A stretch of 64,000 bases of DNA from Asparagopsis taxiformis. Taxonomy: Eukaryota; Rhodophyta; Florideophyceae; Bonnemaisoniales; Bonnemaisoniaceae. Numbering within the stretch: the stretch's first letter is position 1; each line of letters opens with the position of its first letter. This document shows, one piece after another, positions 42,000 through 53,914 of this stretch. The notes under the pieces were generated by a model, which saw only the letters and a program-made list of their open reading frames with translations, searched no databases and was not told the origin of the DNA. The translations under genes were made by a program, and so were the position numbers. The stretch is from the NCBI GenBank assembly GCA_030407315.1, contig JALQPE010000388.1, forward strand, positions 1 to 64,000, given 5' to 3'.

Positions 42000-42233
42000 A
42001 ATGAAGCTTTCCCCGAAGCGATGGAACGATTGAGTTGCACGAGATACAAAAAAGATTGCTGTATAGTGTCGGTAACCACAACGGTCTGCGATGAACGTTC
42101 AGGTCAGGTCAAGTACCGGAGAATACGCCAACAGCCCAGATTGTATACGGTAGGCAGTCATCAACAGTATTTAATGAGGTACAATTACAGCTGTCGAGCT
42201 AGGCTGCGAGCACCCCTATGTCCGGAAGACGTC

Positions 42234-42430
42234 CTGATTTGAATTAAAATTTGGGCTATTCTCAAAAACATGCACATGTGAACATGTTTTTGAGATGGGG
42301 GTGTGCCGTACGGCACAATCGACCCGCTGAAATCGATGTTTTTTGCAATATTTTTTCTGCCCTGAATTGTAGAATTTCTGGGCTGGACAGCAATGCAACT
42401 GAGCTGGACATCCACCGGGCGTCCATTTCA
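42234..42430 (-). repeat. R190 repeat, inverted copy (one flank of methyltransferase-SET unit no. 3)
   Basis: Reverse complement of the copy at 46196-46390. Together they flank 42665-45859 as inverted repeats, with the tttgaattaaaa side pointing outward in both. Confidence 0.8.
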
Positions 42431-42664
42431 ACTTGGTCGTGTATTTTGCATCTGCACGCATAACAGCATCCAAGCAGTCAGGTTCACTGCTCGGACGAAG
42501 TGCACCTGGAGTGTGAACGATTGGTTTTTGACAGGCGAGTACTGCTGAATAGGTTTCACCCTGGACTAATGGTGGCTGGACATGCTGCATTATATGATAT
42601 AATTCAACTCTGGAACGTAGCTTTATTTGTAGTCGAAATGAAAACATCTTTCGTGACCCTAATT

Positions 42665-45600
42665 CTATGCTCTAAACGCTGTCCCATAATGAACGTAGAG
42701 CTCCTGCCCTGGACGGATATCGCGGATTGCACGTACTACGATGATCTTCGGATTTTCTAGGTCCTTCGCCTTGAGCTTCTTCCCCGTCGAACCGCTGCTG
42801 TAGTTCTCGACAAACTCGACGTTGGCCATCCGCCTGGTGTCTTCCGCCGGAGTGTCCTCACCTCGCAAATACGGCGGGTCGTTGATGAACTGCGCCGAAT
42901 AGAACGGAGCCGGAACAATCCAAATTGGATGCTCGATGTTTTCGTCGTCCTCCGCTGTTGCATACAGCTTGATGGCATACATCAAGAATGTTTCCTTCGT
43001 TATCGCCATGTGACCCTCTCCGTACGCGAACCTCATCGACTCCTTGCTCATATCAGAGTACACAACAGTTCCGTAGTATGCACATACTTCGTCGCCAACA
43101 TTAAATGTCTGTTCAGCGAAGAGCCCTCTTCCTGTATTTGGATGCTTAATCAGCGATGGTCGAACGCTCAATTTTTTGGCAACACAATCGTGTGCCCGCA
43201 TCACGCGAGGGTTTTCAGTTTGCAACCAGCGGCGCAGGGAAGGTGGCCAATAATGTACCGTTTTTTCCATGTGCTCGTGCGACGCAATCGACTCTGGGCA
43301 CAGCTGCCAGAGGTACTGCCGAATATATTTCGGGAACCTCTGGTACAGGGGAAGGCCAGGTGGGGGTTCGATGATCCTGCGTTCCCTCTGCGTACGCATC
43401 GTGACAGAGGGGGACGCCAAGAACTTCGCAGCACTCTGTTTCGCTTCTGTCGTGACCCTCATGTCAGTGTTGTTTGAAAGAATTACACGTGACATGACTG
43501 CACACAGCTTTGGAAGTGATCGTGCCACACACAATTTGTCCATGTCACTGCCGACGAAAACACGGTGCTCAGGCAAGCTCATAGCTGCTTTTCCCGTTGC
43601 GAAAGTGCCAGAGAATGGATCGACAACAATATCACCAGGCTGTGAATGCTGGCTGATCAACTCCATCATGAGAGCGACGCTCTTCTGCTCTGCACGAACT
43701 CTGACCGTAGCACCGGTTGTGCTCCTTGTTCGCCACACCATCTCATTCGAATCGATGGCGGGCATATTGATGGTGACGTTGCACCACGCCGGGTACGTGC
43801 CGTCCATGTATCCGTGGTTCCTATAGGCCACCATCTCGCTTCCAGTCTTGAACGGAACACCTCGCTTCCAGAAGTGGATAGCGACCTCTGCCATATTCAT
43901 GCGTTGGTACCTCTTCCGCCCCGGCATTTGATAGAGGTGCCCAGGTAGTCGGACAAACAACAGAGGTACCTCGTCAACGAAGAAAACTGAATTCCGAACG
44001 ACGTCCTCCTCCTCGTCCTCCTCATCCTCCTCATCCGCACTTTCTTCGCCACTGTGCTGCGATGCTTCGGAGTCCGAATTCATGGACGTAACCTCTTCTT
44101 CATCCGACCCGTCATCACTGGCAGCAGTATCGGTTGGGCCTTCTGACTGCGGTCCTTTGTACGTTTCCAAGTAATGGAACCATTCGTAGAACTGCAAAAC
44201 GGAGCAGAACACGATGCCGTGGCCACCGGGGCACAACAGCTCGTCAAACACTTCGATGCTAGCCTGCATATCTTCTGCAGTTAGCCTGTCGTACGAAGAG
44301 TTGGAATTGTTCCTCTTACGACGAACATTGTAAGGCGGATTAGTCAGAATGAGCTGAACGTTGCCCGTGATGGGCACGTGTTCTCGGCTCTCGTCGGCAC
44401 TGACCAAATCTTCGAAAGGAACGTCGTACACCCGGCAATACTGACTCATTTTCGAAAGAAAGTCCTTTGCGAGAGCCTGCCCTTCACTTTCCTGCTCTTC
44501 TGTCGCATGAGGTGACGGTGACGGGGGAGACGGCCCTTGGGCAGTAAGACTGGTCCTCCCAAGTCCAAGTTGAAGCCTGGTTGTGTGTCTTGTCGACGGA
44601 ACCAAACCTCTCCTTCCTGTGTTGCGACGAGTGGGAGTGTCATCAACCGGCTTGGGGACCTTTTCTGCGTCCGCGGCTTGTGGTGCCGGGCGGAGGACAG
44701 CCATAACGTCTTCGTCGAGGGTGTCAAAGTATGCTGTCAGCTTGTCCGGATTTCCGCTTGACAAGTATATTTCCAGCGCCCCCCAGCGGTCGGACTCCGG
44801 CCAGGTGTACAGGTCCGGGTTGACGATAAGAAACTGCAACCGGTCGAAGAACTTCCTCACAAGGTCCCTAAATGCACTGTGCTGCGCACTGGTTCTTGTC
44901 TCTACTTTTCCACCATATCCATCAGGATGAGATAGGGGAGCTTTGTCGTGGTAGAGATCTAGCTTCTGCTCCATCGGTGCGAATAGACCTTCATCGAGCA
45001 CGTCAAACCAATGCTCACTGCTGTCGAAAATGATGTACGGCGCCATCAACTCTTCGAAGCTGGAAAACTTTGCGGCGAAGGCCACATCGGTCCAAGCATG
45101 GTATAAAACTTGAACCACGTAACAAGCTCGATTAGTGCTTTTCCGATGGGCTGGGACGCGTGCGGCTTCGTTCCCCTCTTCGGCCGCGTCGCCTATTCGG
45201 CGACGCGGCAGGTTCTTGTTGTGATTTCGGATGATAGACAACGCTTGGAAATACATCAATACCTCGAACGTTTCCGGTGGAGCAAGAACGAAGGCGCTTG
45301 GTTCCCCGCGCTGCGGCGCCTGTAGTGGCGAAGGAAGCATGTTACATCCAATAAGGAAGGTCTGCGGCACGATCCCAGAAAGGATGCAGTGCTCAACCCA
45401 TTGCCCGATACGCTCATCCTGTCTTGAAAACTCGGCAATGGGTAATGCCAGACGAACAATCTGCTTGGCTCGCTCAACGTTCATCTCTGCCATGACGATT
45501 TCAGCAACATCCGCCCCGACTCCAGCATTCTTCGAACGACCGCTGAAGGCCATGCTGAGTCGACCTTGCAGCGCTAGAAATTGTTCTTCCGTGCCCTGCG

Positions 45601-45859
45601 CAACCCAAGCGCCAAGGTCCGCGTATGTGAAACCTCCCGGCTTGTCCGTCAAGTCTGCGAAAATTGAGTGGGCGAACAAATCCAGCAAGAGGCGGAGGAA
45701 GTCTTTGCCAGCGAGAGTAGTTTCGCGGGCGGCGCGACCTACGTTTCGACGTGTACCCATGTCACTAGAATCCTCCCAAGGGCTAGCGGGTTCGCGCAGA
45801 ATTGGCACGGTTGCGTCGTCAACGATCGGATTGCTGTTGCGCCTGCGCTTATTCGTCAT
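42665..45859 (-). CDS. DNA methyltransferase / SET fusion protein no. 3, 1064 aa
   Basis: The intact homologue of the cut gene at 3208-6298. No ParB-like motif; residues ~40-400 are a helical region also seen, diverged, in the other methyltransferase genes. Motif IV is NPPYNVRRK (~505) where the sister copies have DPPY/F; NPPY is common among active adenine methyltransferases, so activity is not excluded. An acidic, Ser-rich insert (~585-635) splits the domain. Motif I is DPFSGTFAT (~746). The SET domain, ~905-1062, shows GRGLFA, QFINDPPYL, ANVEF and QELYVHYG. The start MTNKRRRNSN is chosen because it is conserved between copies. R190 lies ~340 bp upstream, shared with the divergent dioxygenase gene. 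Confidence 0.85.
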   Translation of the reverse strand: MTNKRRRNSNPIVDDATVPILREPASPWEDSSDMGTRRNVGRAARETTLAGKDFLRLLLDLFAHSIFADLTDKPGGFTYADLGAWVAQGTEEQFLALQGRLSMAFSGRSKNAGVGADVAEIVMAEMNVERAKQIVRLALPIAEFSRQDERIGQWVEHCILSGIVPQTFLIGCNMLPSPLQAPQRGEPSAFVLAPPETFEVLMYFQALSIIRNHNKNLPRRRIGDAAEEGNEAARVPAHRKSTNRACYVVQVLYHAWTDVAFAAKFSSFEELMAPYIIFDSSEHWFDVLDEGLFAPMEQKLDLYHDKAPLSHPDGYGGKVETRTSAQHSAFRDLVRKFFDRLQFLIVNPDLYTWPESDRWGALEIYLSSGNPDKLTAYFDTLDEDVMAVLRPAPQAADAEKVPKPVDDTPTRRNTGRRGLVPSTRHTTRLQLGLGRTSLTAQGPSPPSPSPHATEEQESEGQALAKDFLSKMSQYCRVYDVPFEDLVSADESREHVPITGNVQLILTNPPYNVRRKRNNSNSSYDRLTAEDMQASIEVFDELLCPGGHGIVFCSVLQFYEWFHYLETYKGPQSEGPTDTAASDDGSDEEEVTSMNSDSEASQHSGEESADEEDEEDEEEDVVRNSVFFVDEVPLLFVRLPGHLYQMPGRKRYQRMNMAEVAIHFWKRGVPFKTGSEMVAYRNHGYMDGTYPAWCNVTINMPAIDSNEMVWRTRSTTGATVRVRAEQKSVALMMELISQHSQPGDIVVDPFSGTFATGKAAMSLPEHRVFVGSDMDKLCVARSLPKLCAVMSRVILSNNTDMRVTTEAKQSAAKFLASPSVTMRTQRERRIIEPPPGLPLYQRFPKYIRQYLWQLCPESIASHEHMEKTVHYWPPSLRRWLQTENPRVMRAHDCVAKKLSVRPSLIKHPNTGRGLFAEQTFNVGDEVCAYYGTVVYSDMSKESMRFAYGEGHMAITKETFLMYAIKLYATAEDDENIEHPIWIVPAPFYSAQFINDPPYLRGEDTPAEDTRRMANVEFVENYSSGSTGKKLKAKDLENPKIIVVRAIRDIRPGQELYVHYGTAFRA

Positions 45860-46195
45860 AATGGAATGAGTGGAAATTCGGTACAGGATGGCGACCGCTC
45901 GGCGAGACAGTCAAATTTGACGACGTATCTCGTGACGTTTGCACTCTTTCGTGAGGAACACTGGTTGATATCGAACGGAACAGAGTATACGGGTACACAG
46001 CACTGGAAAGGTCTTGAAACCCGTAACCGGTGTAGGTAATAAGTTGTGACGGATACGTGGTAGAGAAAAATTTTAAAAAGATTGTGATTCCCTGTCTTTG
46101 AGTGTTGTACTGCACAGCCGCCATGGCGGCTGTGACTGCAGTCACATAGGTTGTCACAGGTGCATCACGCTTACCAGGTGAGCGACATCCGGACG

Positions 46196-46390
46196 GCCAC
46201 TGGACATGGGGATGTCCAGCTCAGATGCATTGCTGGCCAGCCCAGAAATTCTACAATTTCGGGCAGAAAAAATATTGCAAAAAACATCGATTTCGGCGGT
46301 CGATTGTGCCGTACGGCACACCCCCATCTCAAAAACATGTTCACATGTGCATGTTTTGGAGAATAGCCCAAATTTTAACTCAAAGCAGGG
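46196..46390 (+). repeat. R190 repeat between divergent genes
   Basis: It lies between the start of methyltransferase-SET no. 3 (45859, minus) and dioxygenase no. 3 (46738, plus). A following stretch ggggtgctcgcagcc...cttgacagctgtaat matches sequence upstream of the 8694 gene, so these genes share a 5' module. Confidence 0.8.
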
Positions 46391-46737
46391 TGTCCCTCGG
46401 ATAAAGGGGTGCTCGCAGCCGCCCCAAAAGCCGCCTAGCTTGACAGCTGTAATTTTAACACATTACACATCAAGGACACTGCCTGCTTCACGCCACCTCG
46501 TCAGGTTTCGAGAGCCCGACTCGGGCCCGTTCCGAACGGACACTCACATCTCGATTGCCTCTCTTGCATTCCAGCGTTCACGATAGGTCTGTACCTAACA
46601 AAATTTCGTTTCTATTGTGTTATTATTTCCAGCGATTGGCGTTCACGACCATTCTTCAACTTAACGTGAAACCTACCATCCACATCACTCCAATACGTCA
46701 ACGTCAACCATCTCTTTTCCTTTCCAACTCAACAAAC

Positions 46738-49700
46738 ATGGCGGATACGCATTTCAGCAGTTTGTTTTCAACGGTTTGCGGCGATCAAGTGAGCGCGTCA
46801 GCGGAGTCGCGCGGACTCAAGCGCGGCGTCGATGTCAATTTGTTTGCGGACGTGGACGGTGCGGCTGTGCATATTGGGACGGCTTCGGTGAGCACTGCTG
46901 GTGGCGATGTTGGCCTTCCGCGCACGCTGCACAACCACAAGCTGCCGGAAACCGACGAGGCGGACTATATCGTCGTGCGCAACATTGCGACTAAGGACAA
47001 GTTCAAGGACCTCCCGTTCCCGTACATGTTTGATGGCGCCGAGGGACCGCCGGAGACGATGGGTGGAGCATACGCCGCGGCGTTTTACCCTTGGGATACT
47101 CGGATGATGCGCCCCGCTGCGGAGGATGGCCCTAGCGACATTCGTACCCCTGCTGCAGCGTCAAACTTCAACGCAGCGACGAACCAGGCCAGCTCGGGAC
47201 GGATGCCCAGTACCGGTCCAGCAGGCCAAATCACTGGTTCGGGGGGTACGAAGCATCCAGCACGCTCCATTCCGGTTTCGGGAGGCACGAAGCGCCCTGC
47301 TCGCTCTGCGAGAGCCTCCAGTGGAGGCACGAAGCACCCTGCTCGCTCCAACGTCACCGAAGCTACTACGCAGGACGTAACCGAGGTGGACGACGAACCG
47401 GAGGTAGCGGAAAGCATTCGTGAGCAGCAGGGGACGCAAATTACGGTGCCCAAGTTTGTGACGTCGGATTACGTCGGAGAAGGAGCGACTGTGTTGGTGA
47501 GGCAGCTAGTGGAACCGGCCGTGACCCTTCGGGATGTGAAAGAAGACCACGTGGAGGACCTGCGCAACAATATGTTGGCTGTGGGGTATGTGAGCTCTTC
47601 GCGTATCACTGTGACGGTGCTGAGGTCGCAGAACACGCATCTGCCCGCCGACACGCGTCTGTTCCAGAATGGCAAATTCCATGCCAATGCGAACGTGACC
47701 GTGATCGACGGACTGCATCGTCTCAATGCTATGCATAGCATTGCGGATGACTTCACGCGCCTCACCCGTATGCACAGAACCAAGCTGCCACAGGACGCAA
47801 ACCGCTTGCGCTGGGTTACTCAGCCTCTGGATGTGTACTACCTTCGCCGCAAGGACGACAGTTATCTTCAGCCTCATGAGATCATCCACAAGAGTGCAGA
47901 GTCGAACCATACGACTGGGACGCAACTGACGGAGCGCTCCCTGGTTCGAATCTTGTCGTCCATCCAGCAGTTCATCCGTACGATTGCCGTTGCAAATAAC
48001 GTGGAAAACGCTGGCGACTTGCGTGAGTCTGATGTCATCCGAACATTGTTCGAGGCGCAGTTCATGGGGATGATGAATTCAACGAACACGGCCCGGCGGT
48101 GGACGCGTTTGGCTATAGCAACGCTGAAGCATCCTGTTCTCGACGAAGTGTTGCATGAGCTGAACAATTCCGAGCGCCGAAACGAGATTGGGATAACGCA
48201 CCTGGACCAGAAGATAGTGCGCGAGTTGCTGGAAGAAAACTTTGTCTTCGTCTTGCGTGGTCTTTCGGAGTACTTGAACCCTGCTCATGGTGGACGTCCG
48301 GATGAACGCTTTGACGTGAACGACTTCTATACATACGTCCGTCGCGTGACTGCAATAGCAAATTCTCTGTACGCTGCGTATGGGCGCCCAAAGAGTATTA
48401 TGCGCAAGTCATTTCTGAGCACAGAGATGGCAATTGGGTCGGTTAAGCAGCCGAAGGAGTTGCAATGGCATCTCACCAATGCCATTGCAATGTATAGAGG
48501 GGACGACCGGAGCAGTGAGGTTCGAATGCGACGGAGAACCATGCGTTTACAGGATTTGGAAACGAACTTGAAAGAGTTTTTCAATCCGACATTGAAGAAG
48601 AAGACTAAGGCTCGACGCAAACGCCGCCCTTCTGCTGCCAATGTGAGACTCACTCACAAGAAGCAGCGGAATGTCGAACATGAGCCTGCTTCGCATGGCA
48701 TCCGCCGCCGCTCACAGCGACTTCGCTCGACGGGGAGCACACGCCTCGAGGAAGAAGAGCCGGTTGTGGTACAACAATCTGCCGGGGAAGAAGAGCAGGC
48801 CGTTGTTGATAAACCCACCGATCAACAACAAGCCATTGCTTCCGGTGATGAGGTTGACGAAGACTCCGCCCGTTCCCCCGATTCTGCCGTTGAGATTGTC
48901 CCCCAAGATAACCAACGTGCTGGTGCGACTCCCTCCAGCCAAGAATCTGTCCATACCGCTTCGGACGAGGAAGACAAACAGGGTGCAGACGAGGGCCAAG
49001 TCGAAAGCAAGGGAGTCCGCGAAGTGACAATTACATTCACTGTTCCGGAAGGAGTGGAAGTCGATGAAGACGGTTACATCGTTCGTGACTCTCCTTCGGA
49101 ACACGACCTCCTGTTCGATGACCGTATGCCATCTCTTCCTGACGATTTCGAAGTCAAAGACCGAGCCGAAGGGCATCATCTGGCGCAGCGTCCCGCGGAC
49201 GTCATCGCATCGGTGAGGGTTGCTGTCTGCCCCCGATTGAGCTCAGGTTGTTATTGGAGAGTGTGGAAATCGATGAGGAGGGCAGAGAGGTGAGGTATTT
49301 GAAGCAAGTGGCGATGGACCCTGTGTTTGAGGGGCTGCATATTCCGGAACAACATCGGGCTCGTCATCTTGTTTTGGAGATCGACACCATCTATCCGATG
49401 TTTTTCGCAGCGTGGAAGATGGCTGCCAAGGCGATGTGTGAGCCTACATCGACGTTTCTACCCTCGAGGCTGGACTTCGCTCAGGTTGGGCGAATGTCTA
49501 CAAGCTGGAAGGATTCGTATGAGGCCGGCACTGGTATGGCGTACTTCCACAATTGCCGAACGGAAATCAACGAGCGAGGGTATACGGTGATGCACAATTT
49601 CGCGGATGTAAGCTACCTCGATGCGTCGGACAAGTTCCCATTTGACTTGGGTCTCATGGAAGAAATTCCTAACCAGGAATTGTTTCGGTACTTCTTGGGA

Positions 49701-50689
49701 ACATGGGAGGGGGAGCAGGTGCACAAGGACCCTGGGAACCGGCAGCTGTGGAGTCCCATTGTCAATACGGGGGACGATGAAACAGATGAGAAGAACCGGA
49801 ATGAGGGGAGGGCTCGCTTCACGTCTACGCGCCACTGCCTGGTTGACTATGCCGAGAACGATGAGACGCATATCGACCGGTTCAAGTTTGTGACGCGGCG
49901 AGCCCTGCTGGATGTGTGGTTGGGAATCCTTGTCCGGCTGATAGGGCTGGAGGAGTGCGGTTTACCGGAGAAAAACTTGTCATGCCGGCATCTGGGGGAC
50001 GGTTTTTGATAACGGGAAAGGGGTGTCCTCGGCAGGTCCCACAATGATTTCCCTGTTCCTCCTCGCGACCGCAAAGATCAACTTCCGGGTTACTTTGTTA
50101 TTGCCAACGGAGATGACCCATTCCCTATCTGGGTGTGTCCAGGGTCCCACAAGTACGTCTTTTCCAAAGCGCTGGAATTAGATATGTACGCCAAGACGAT
50201 GAAGCTGAAGAAGGTAATCGTTCCGCCACGTTCAGTCTTCATCGGTCACGGCCATGTAAAACATGCCGGGGCAGGGCATGTCGACAGAGTTGTGTCACAC
50301 ACGACAACGAGGTATCACACGTATTTCAGGAATGCGTCGTATCCGATTCCCGACAATGTTTCGTTTGGTTTCATCAGGCGGTTGGGATTCGAAGAAGAAG
50401 TAATCCCCAATGCTCCGCGCCGGTCTGCCAGGCAAAGTCAACCGGCACCTGTCAATGTTCGCCACAAGACAGTTGTTCCCATCCCGTCAGGAAAGATCGT
50501 AGGCCGAAGACAGGGCAGCTCGGAATCATGCGGATGAAGACGACAGAAGCTCCCAAGAAGAGAACCCTCACAGCGGGTGAAGAATTCATCTTGAGCAGAT
50601 CAACTCCACAGTTGCCGATAACGCCTATTCTGCCGGGAGATCCTGAATATAGTGAGGACGAAGAGGAAGAACAATTTTCCGACGGCTAG
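46738..50689 (+). pseudogene. ParB-like / putative dioxygenase fusion no. 3, several frameshifts
   Basis: The start is the ATG in aacaaacATGgcg. Open to ~49293 in one frame: an N-terminal region with a GGTKHPARS repeat, the ParB/Srx-like motif VIDGLHRLNAM (~322), a helical middle and a basic/acidic linker. The remaining C-terminal reading is spread over other frames with breaks near 49290, 49980, 50040 and 50520. The oxygenase signature is still legible: HND at 50040-50048, PPRSVFIGHGHVKHAG near 50230 and RYHTYF near 50312. Either the gene is dead, or introns or sequence errors are present; I see no convincing intron at these points. Confidence 0.7.
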
Positions 50690-50969
50690 ATAGCTTAACA
50701 ACTACTACTTTGGTAAACAATTATCGAGAATATAATCATCTCCTTTATCACTTTCAATCTATGAATCTAGTATAATGTACTTCCGTTCCATGCTTTCAAA
50801 CTAGATTGTCCATTCCCTCGTGGGTTGGAGCATGATTTCCAGGACGATTCCCTCACATCTCTAGACTCGATGGTCTATGCTAGAAATAGCAGAATTGGGT
50901 TTGTACGTGCTTCATCGCCTACTTGCTTCCGGTAATGGGTGGACGTGCACGATACACGATCAACCTGAA
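50690..50969. other. Intergenic spacer, nothing recognised
   Basis: About 280 bp between the dioxygenase pseudogene and the R190 composite. No feature seen. Confidence 0.4.
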
Positions 50970-51424
50970 ATGGACGTCCGGTGGATGTCCAGCTCAGATG
51001 CATTGCTGACCAGCCCAGAAATTCTACAATTTCAGGCACAAAAAAATATTGCGAAAAACATCGATTTGGGCGGTCGATTGTGCCGTACGGCACACACCCA
51101 TCTCAAAAACATGTTCACATGTGCATGTTTTTGAGAATAGCCCAAATTTTAATTCAAATCATGGTGTCTAATTTGGCCACAACGGCCCCAGGAACCGGCC
51201 GCCGCCCCGAGTGGGGTTGTCACTGGCTTCTGTAAGCACCAACTGTAAGGCTAAATGGCGCCTAACGATGGGTCGATTTCAGGCTCAACACGTCAGGGAC
51301 AGGTCTTGGTCCTTGTTCCATCATGGTCCTGCCCCACTCTCTCACGACCAACCTGAAATGGACGTCCGGTGGATGTGCAGCTCGATTGCACTGCTGGCCA
51401 GCCCAGAAATTCTAAAATTTCCGA
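50970..51424 (+). repeat. Composite repeat: R190, spacer, truncated R190
   Basis: Direct copy of 7905-8463 (same spacer, ctaatttggccacaacggcc). The second R190 is cut at ~51424 after gaaattctaaaattt. Confidence 0.8.
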
Positions 51425-52769
51425 AAAATCAATTTGGTGGCCCAGCATCTCCTGTGCCGAAAATTCCCGCAGTCACTTCTGATATACTATATCGTAGTAG
51501 TAGTAGTCTAGACGTGTTTCGCACTTGTATGCATCAGGGAAGGCTGCACGGAAGGTTGAGACTACGCTACTTGTGTACCGCGTCGTCTGAAATAGCGAGT
51601 AGTGTTTGTTGTATAGTTGTGGAGTATGCGTCTAGTGGTTTGTAAAGCTTGCAGAACGGGATAGGGATGTGGGTGGCCCTATTTTATGAATACATGAGTA
51701 CCAATATTCAGGGTTGACAAAGCGGAAAGTCATAGGCTCATACATGTTTGAGATTGCATAGTGGAGAAAATATTTACATCGAAATTTACATGGAGCTGAT
51801 GGAGGTTTCAAGGATGAGGTATGAGAGGAAGAAAATTCTTCTGTGGTATGAGGATCTGTTCTGTGGAGGGATGCAATCTTGGGATGGTACAGGGGGAGGT
51901 GGAAATGTACGGAGTGCGGGTTTAGATTGGAGTGTGATTCGGAGAGGAGTGCCGACAAGCATATTATGGGGATTGGGGAGACGCTGCGGGGTGTTGGGGT
52001 AGTGAGGGCGGAGGAGGTGTTTAGGTGGGACCGTAGGAGGGTGCGGTTGAAGGCCCCGAGAGGAGGGGGTTTAGGAAAGTGAGGAGAAAGAGGGGGAGGG
52101 GGGTGGCGTCTGTTCTGGCTGTGGTGAGTGGGGATGTGATGGAGAATAAGGGGTTATTGTATTTGGGGAGGGAGGGGAGTTGGAGGAAGGGTGCGAAGTG
52201 GGGGTTGATATGTGTTTCAGAGCGGGGAGGTTTCTGGGGAGACGGCGGGGAGCGGGAGCGTGGGCCGGTGGTGGTGGTGTATACGGTATCGAAGATGCGG
52301 ATGGCGTGGGGGCATGGAGCAGCTGAGGGAGGGAGGGGTGGAGCAGGTCGGGTACGGGATGGGGAGTGAGAGGTTTTCGAAGAGTAAGCTGCAGGGGAAG
52401 TTTGTGGAGAGGGCGAAGGAGAGGGGTTGAAGGTAGAGGAGAGAGGGTATTGAAGAACAATACGTTGCAAAGGTGTTGGGGAGACCATGGTCGAGGAGAT
52501 AGGGGTTTTTTCCCTATTCTGAGGTATTATGAGGACTGGTTATACGAAATCTGTACGGTAGAGCACAAAAGTAGGTATGGAATGGAGGTGTGCACCGTGG
52601 AAGCGGGGATAGGTAGCTGAAAATGCGTGCTAGAGTGGTATTGGGGGTGTTTGAGGTACAGTACGGGGGAGGTGAGCACCAACTGGAGGGGGGTGTGAGC
52701 GAGAGGATGAAAAAATTAAAGACAAAATTGGAGTCGACCGACAAGGAAAAATAGAGTGGTCGCGGTGAT
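51425..52769. other. Unassigned region, purine-rich on the plus strand
   Basis: No gene can be supported. 51879-52080 could encode a short cysteine-rich stretch (WKCTECGFRLECDSERSADKHI), a possible relic of a zinc finger, then a very G-rich stretch to ~52440. Frames break repeatedly. It may be an old element interior because 52770-53067 looks like an element end. Confidence 0.35.
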
Positions 52770-53067
52770 GGATGCGGACATCCATGTCGAGCACGGCGGC
52801 AGAAATTTCTGGGGTCGAAATTTTTGAATTTCTGAACCGGCGCCCGTCCTAGGTGGACATAGACATGGCGGAAGTCCATCCCGAGGGGGACATCCGTGGT
52901 ATTAGAAACAATGAATGTCGCCCTAGTAATACTAGACGTACTAGACCGCATGGACGTCCGGTTCTAGGCGGACATCCAAAAATACTGGAGAACATGGACG
53001 TCCGCCTAGTAATACTAGGTGTACTAGAGGTTGTGGACGTCCGCGTCCATTTCCGAGAACACAGACG
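52770..53067. mobile_element. Diverged Plavaka-like terminus
   Basis: Contains several GGACGTCC and ctagtaatactag motifs and ends gtccatttccgagaacacagacg at about 53067, the same ending as at 16851 and 20868. Sequence beyond is unrelated in each case. Confidence 0.6.
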
Positions 53068-53125
53068 CAGTTATTATCGGTTACGAATGTGCGCGCGCAC
53101 ATTAATGTGCGAAAATTGGCGCTAA

Positions 53126-53914
53126 TTGGCGGAGATTCTTGGTGATGGCCAACTTTCGTCGGAGTTTCATCCACAGGATGACGGTTACCCCGTTCGCAGT
53201 GCGTTGGATACTTTGGCGTTAACGTGTGTCACGTTGGGTACTCGGTACAAGGAGAGTCGCGAGCGACGGGATGCTGCAGTAACGCGCTATCGCGCAGAGC
53301 GTACAGGTCGCCGCTTAGCGGAAGAGAAGGTGTCAAAATTGGAAAGGACTTAACTGCGAGGCAGAAGACGTTCGATGAACTAGGGACGAGAGTCCGAGAG
53401 CTTGAGGAAGAATTGCGCTTAGCGCGTAGGCACATACCGCATGAGCGGGGTAGGGATACAACACACGCCCTGTGGACTCCAGCTAGTTTTCAAACTCGAG
53501 GAGGGATGTCCGGTCGTCGTCGGGATCGTTCTCCCGCTGAGCGATCGAAATGTTCGGGCCCGGTGCGCTTCTCCAGTTAACCCGACTCCGCCGTTGCTTC
53601 AGCGCATCGAAGCACGGGATCCCGTGAGGGAGGAGTCTCCAGATATGTCCGATGAGGTGGTCACTAATTCTCCGACGGTATCGGTTCCTTCAGTCCCTGC
53701 TGTGCCTCATCATCGCCCACCGGCTCGTTTAACCACTTCCCGTCGGGATCATCCCTGTCGCGAGGACGAATGCGTCCAGCATCATGCTGGACGCATTCGT
53801 CCTCGCGACACTCGTCGTTCTACAGCTCAACATCCGACCAACCGGTCATTGAGGCCAACCTCTTCCTACCCTTCGCATCAGCGACCCCGTCCCTCCGACA
53901 ACTTCCGTCGTTAG
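53126..53914 (+). pseudogene. Possible retroelement Gag-like coiled-coil fragment, broken frame
   Basis: Readings 53126-53353, then (shifted) 53350-53580, then 53640-53914 suggest one decayed gene: a charged coiled coil (RYRAERTGRRLAEEKVSKLE, then ELGTRVRELEEELRLARR) followed by Arg/Ser/Pro-rich sequence. Composition is like that at 18.4-20.9 kb. It carries the 55-bp palindrome at 53756-53810. No diagnostic motif. Confidence 0.35.
53756..53810. repeat. Perfect 55-bp palindrome
   Basis: 27-bp perfect arms (tgtcgcgaggacgaatgcgt...) around a single central C. Could form a cruciform; it interrupts a Gag-like reading, so it probably arose as a fold-back duplication. Confidence 0.9.

Noticed and set aside
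52021..52488. Proline-rich gene on the minus strand
   Set aside because: It is low-complexity antisense of a G-rich stretch with no recognisable domain.
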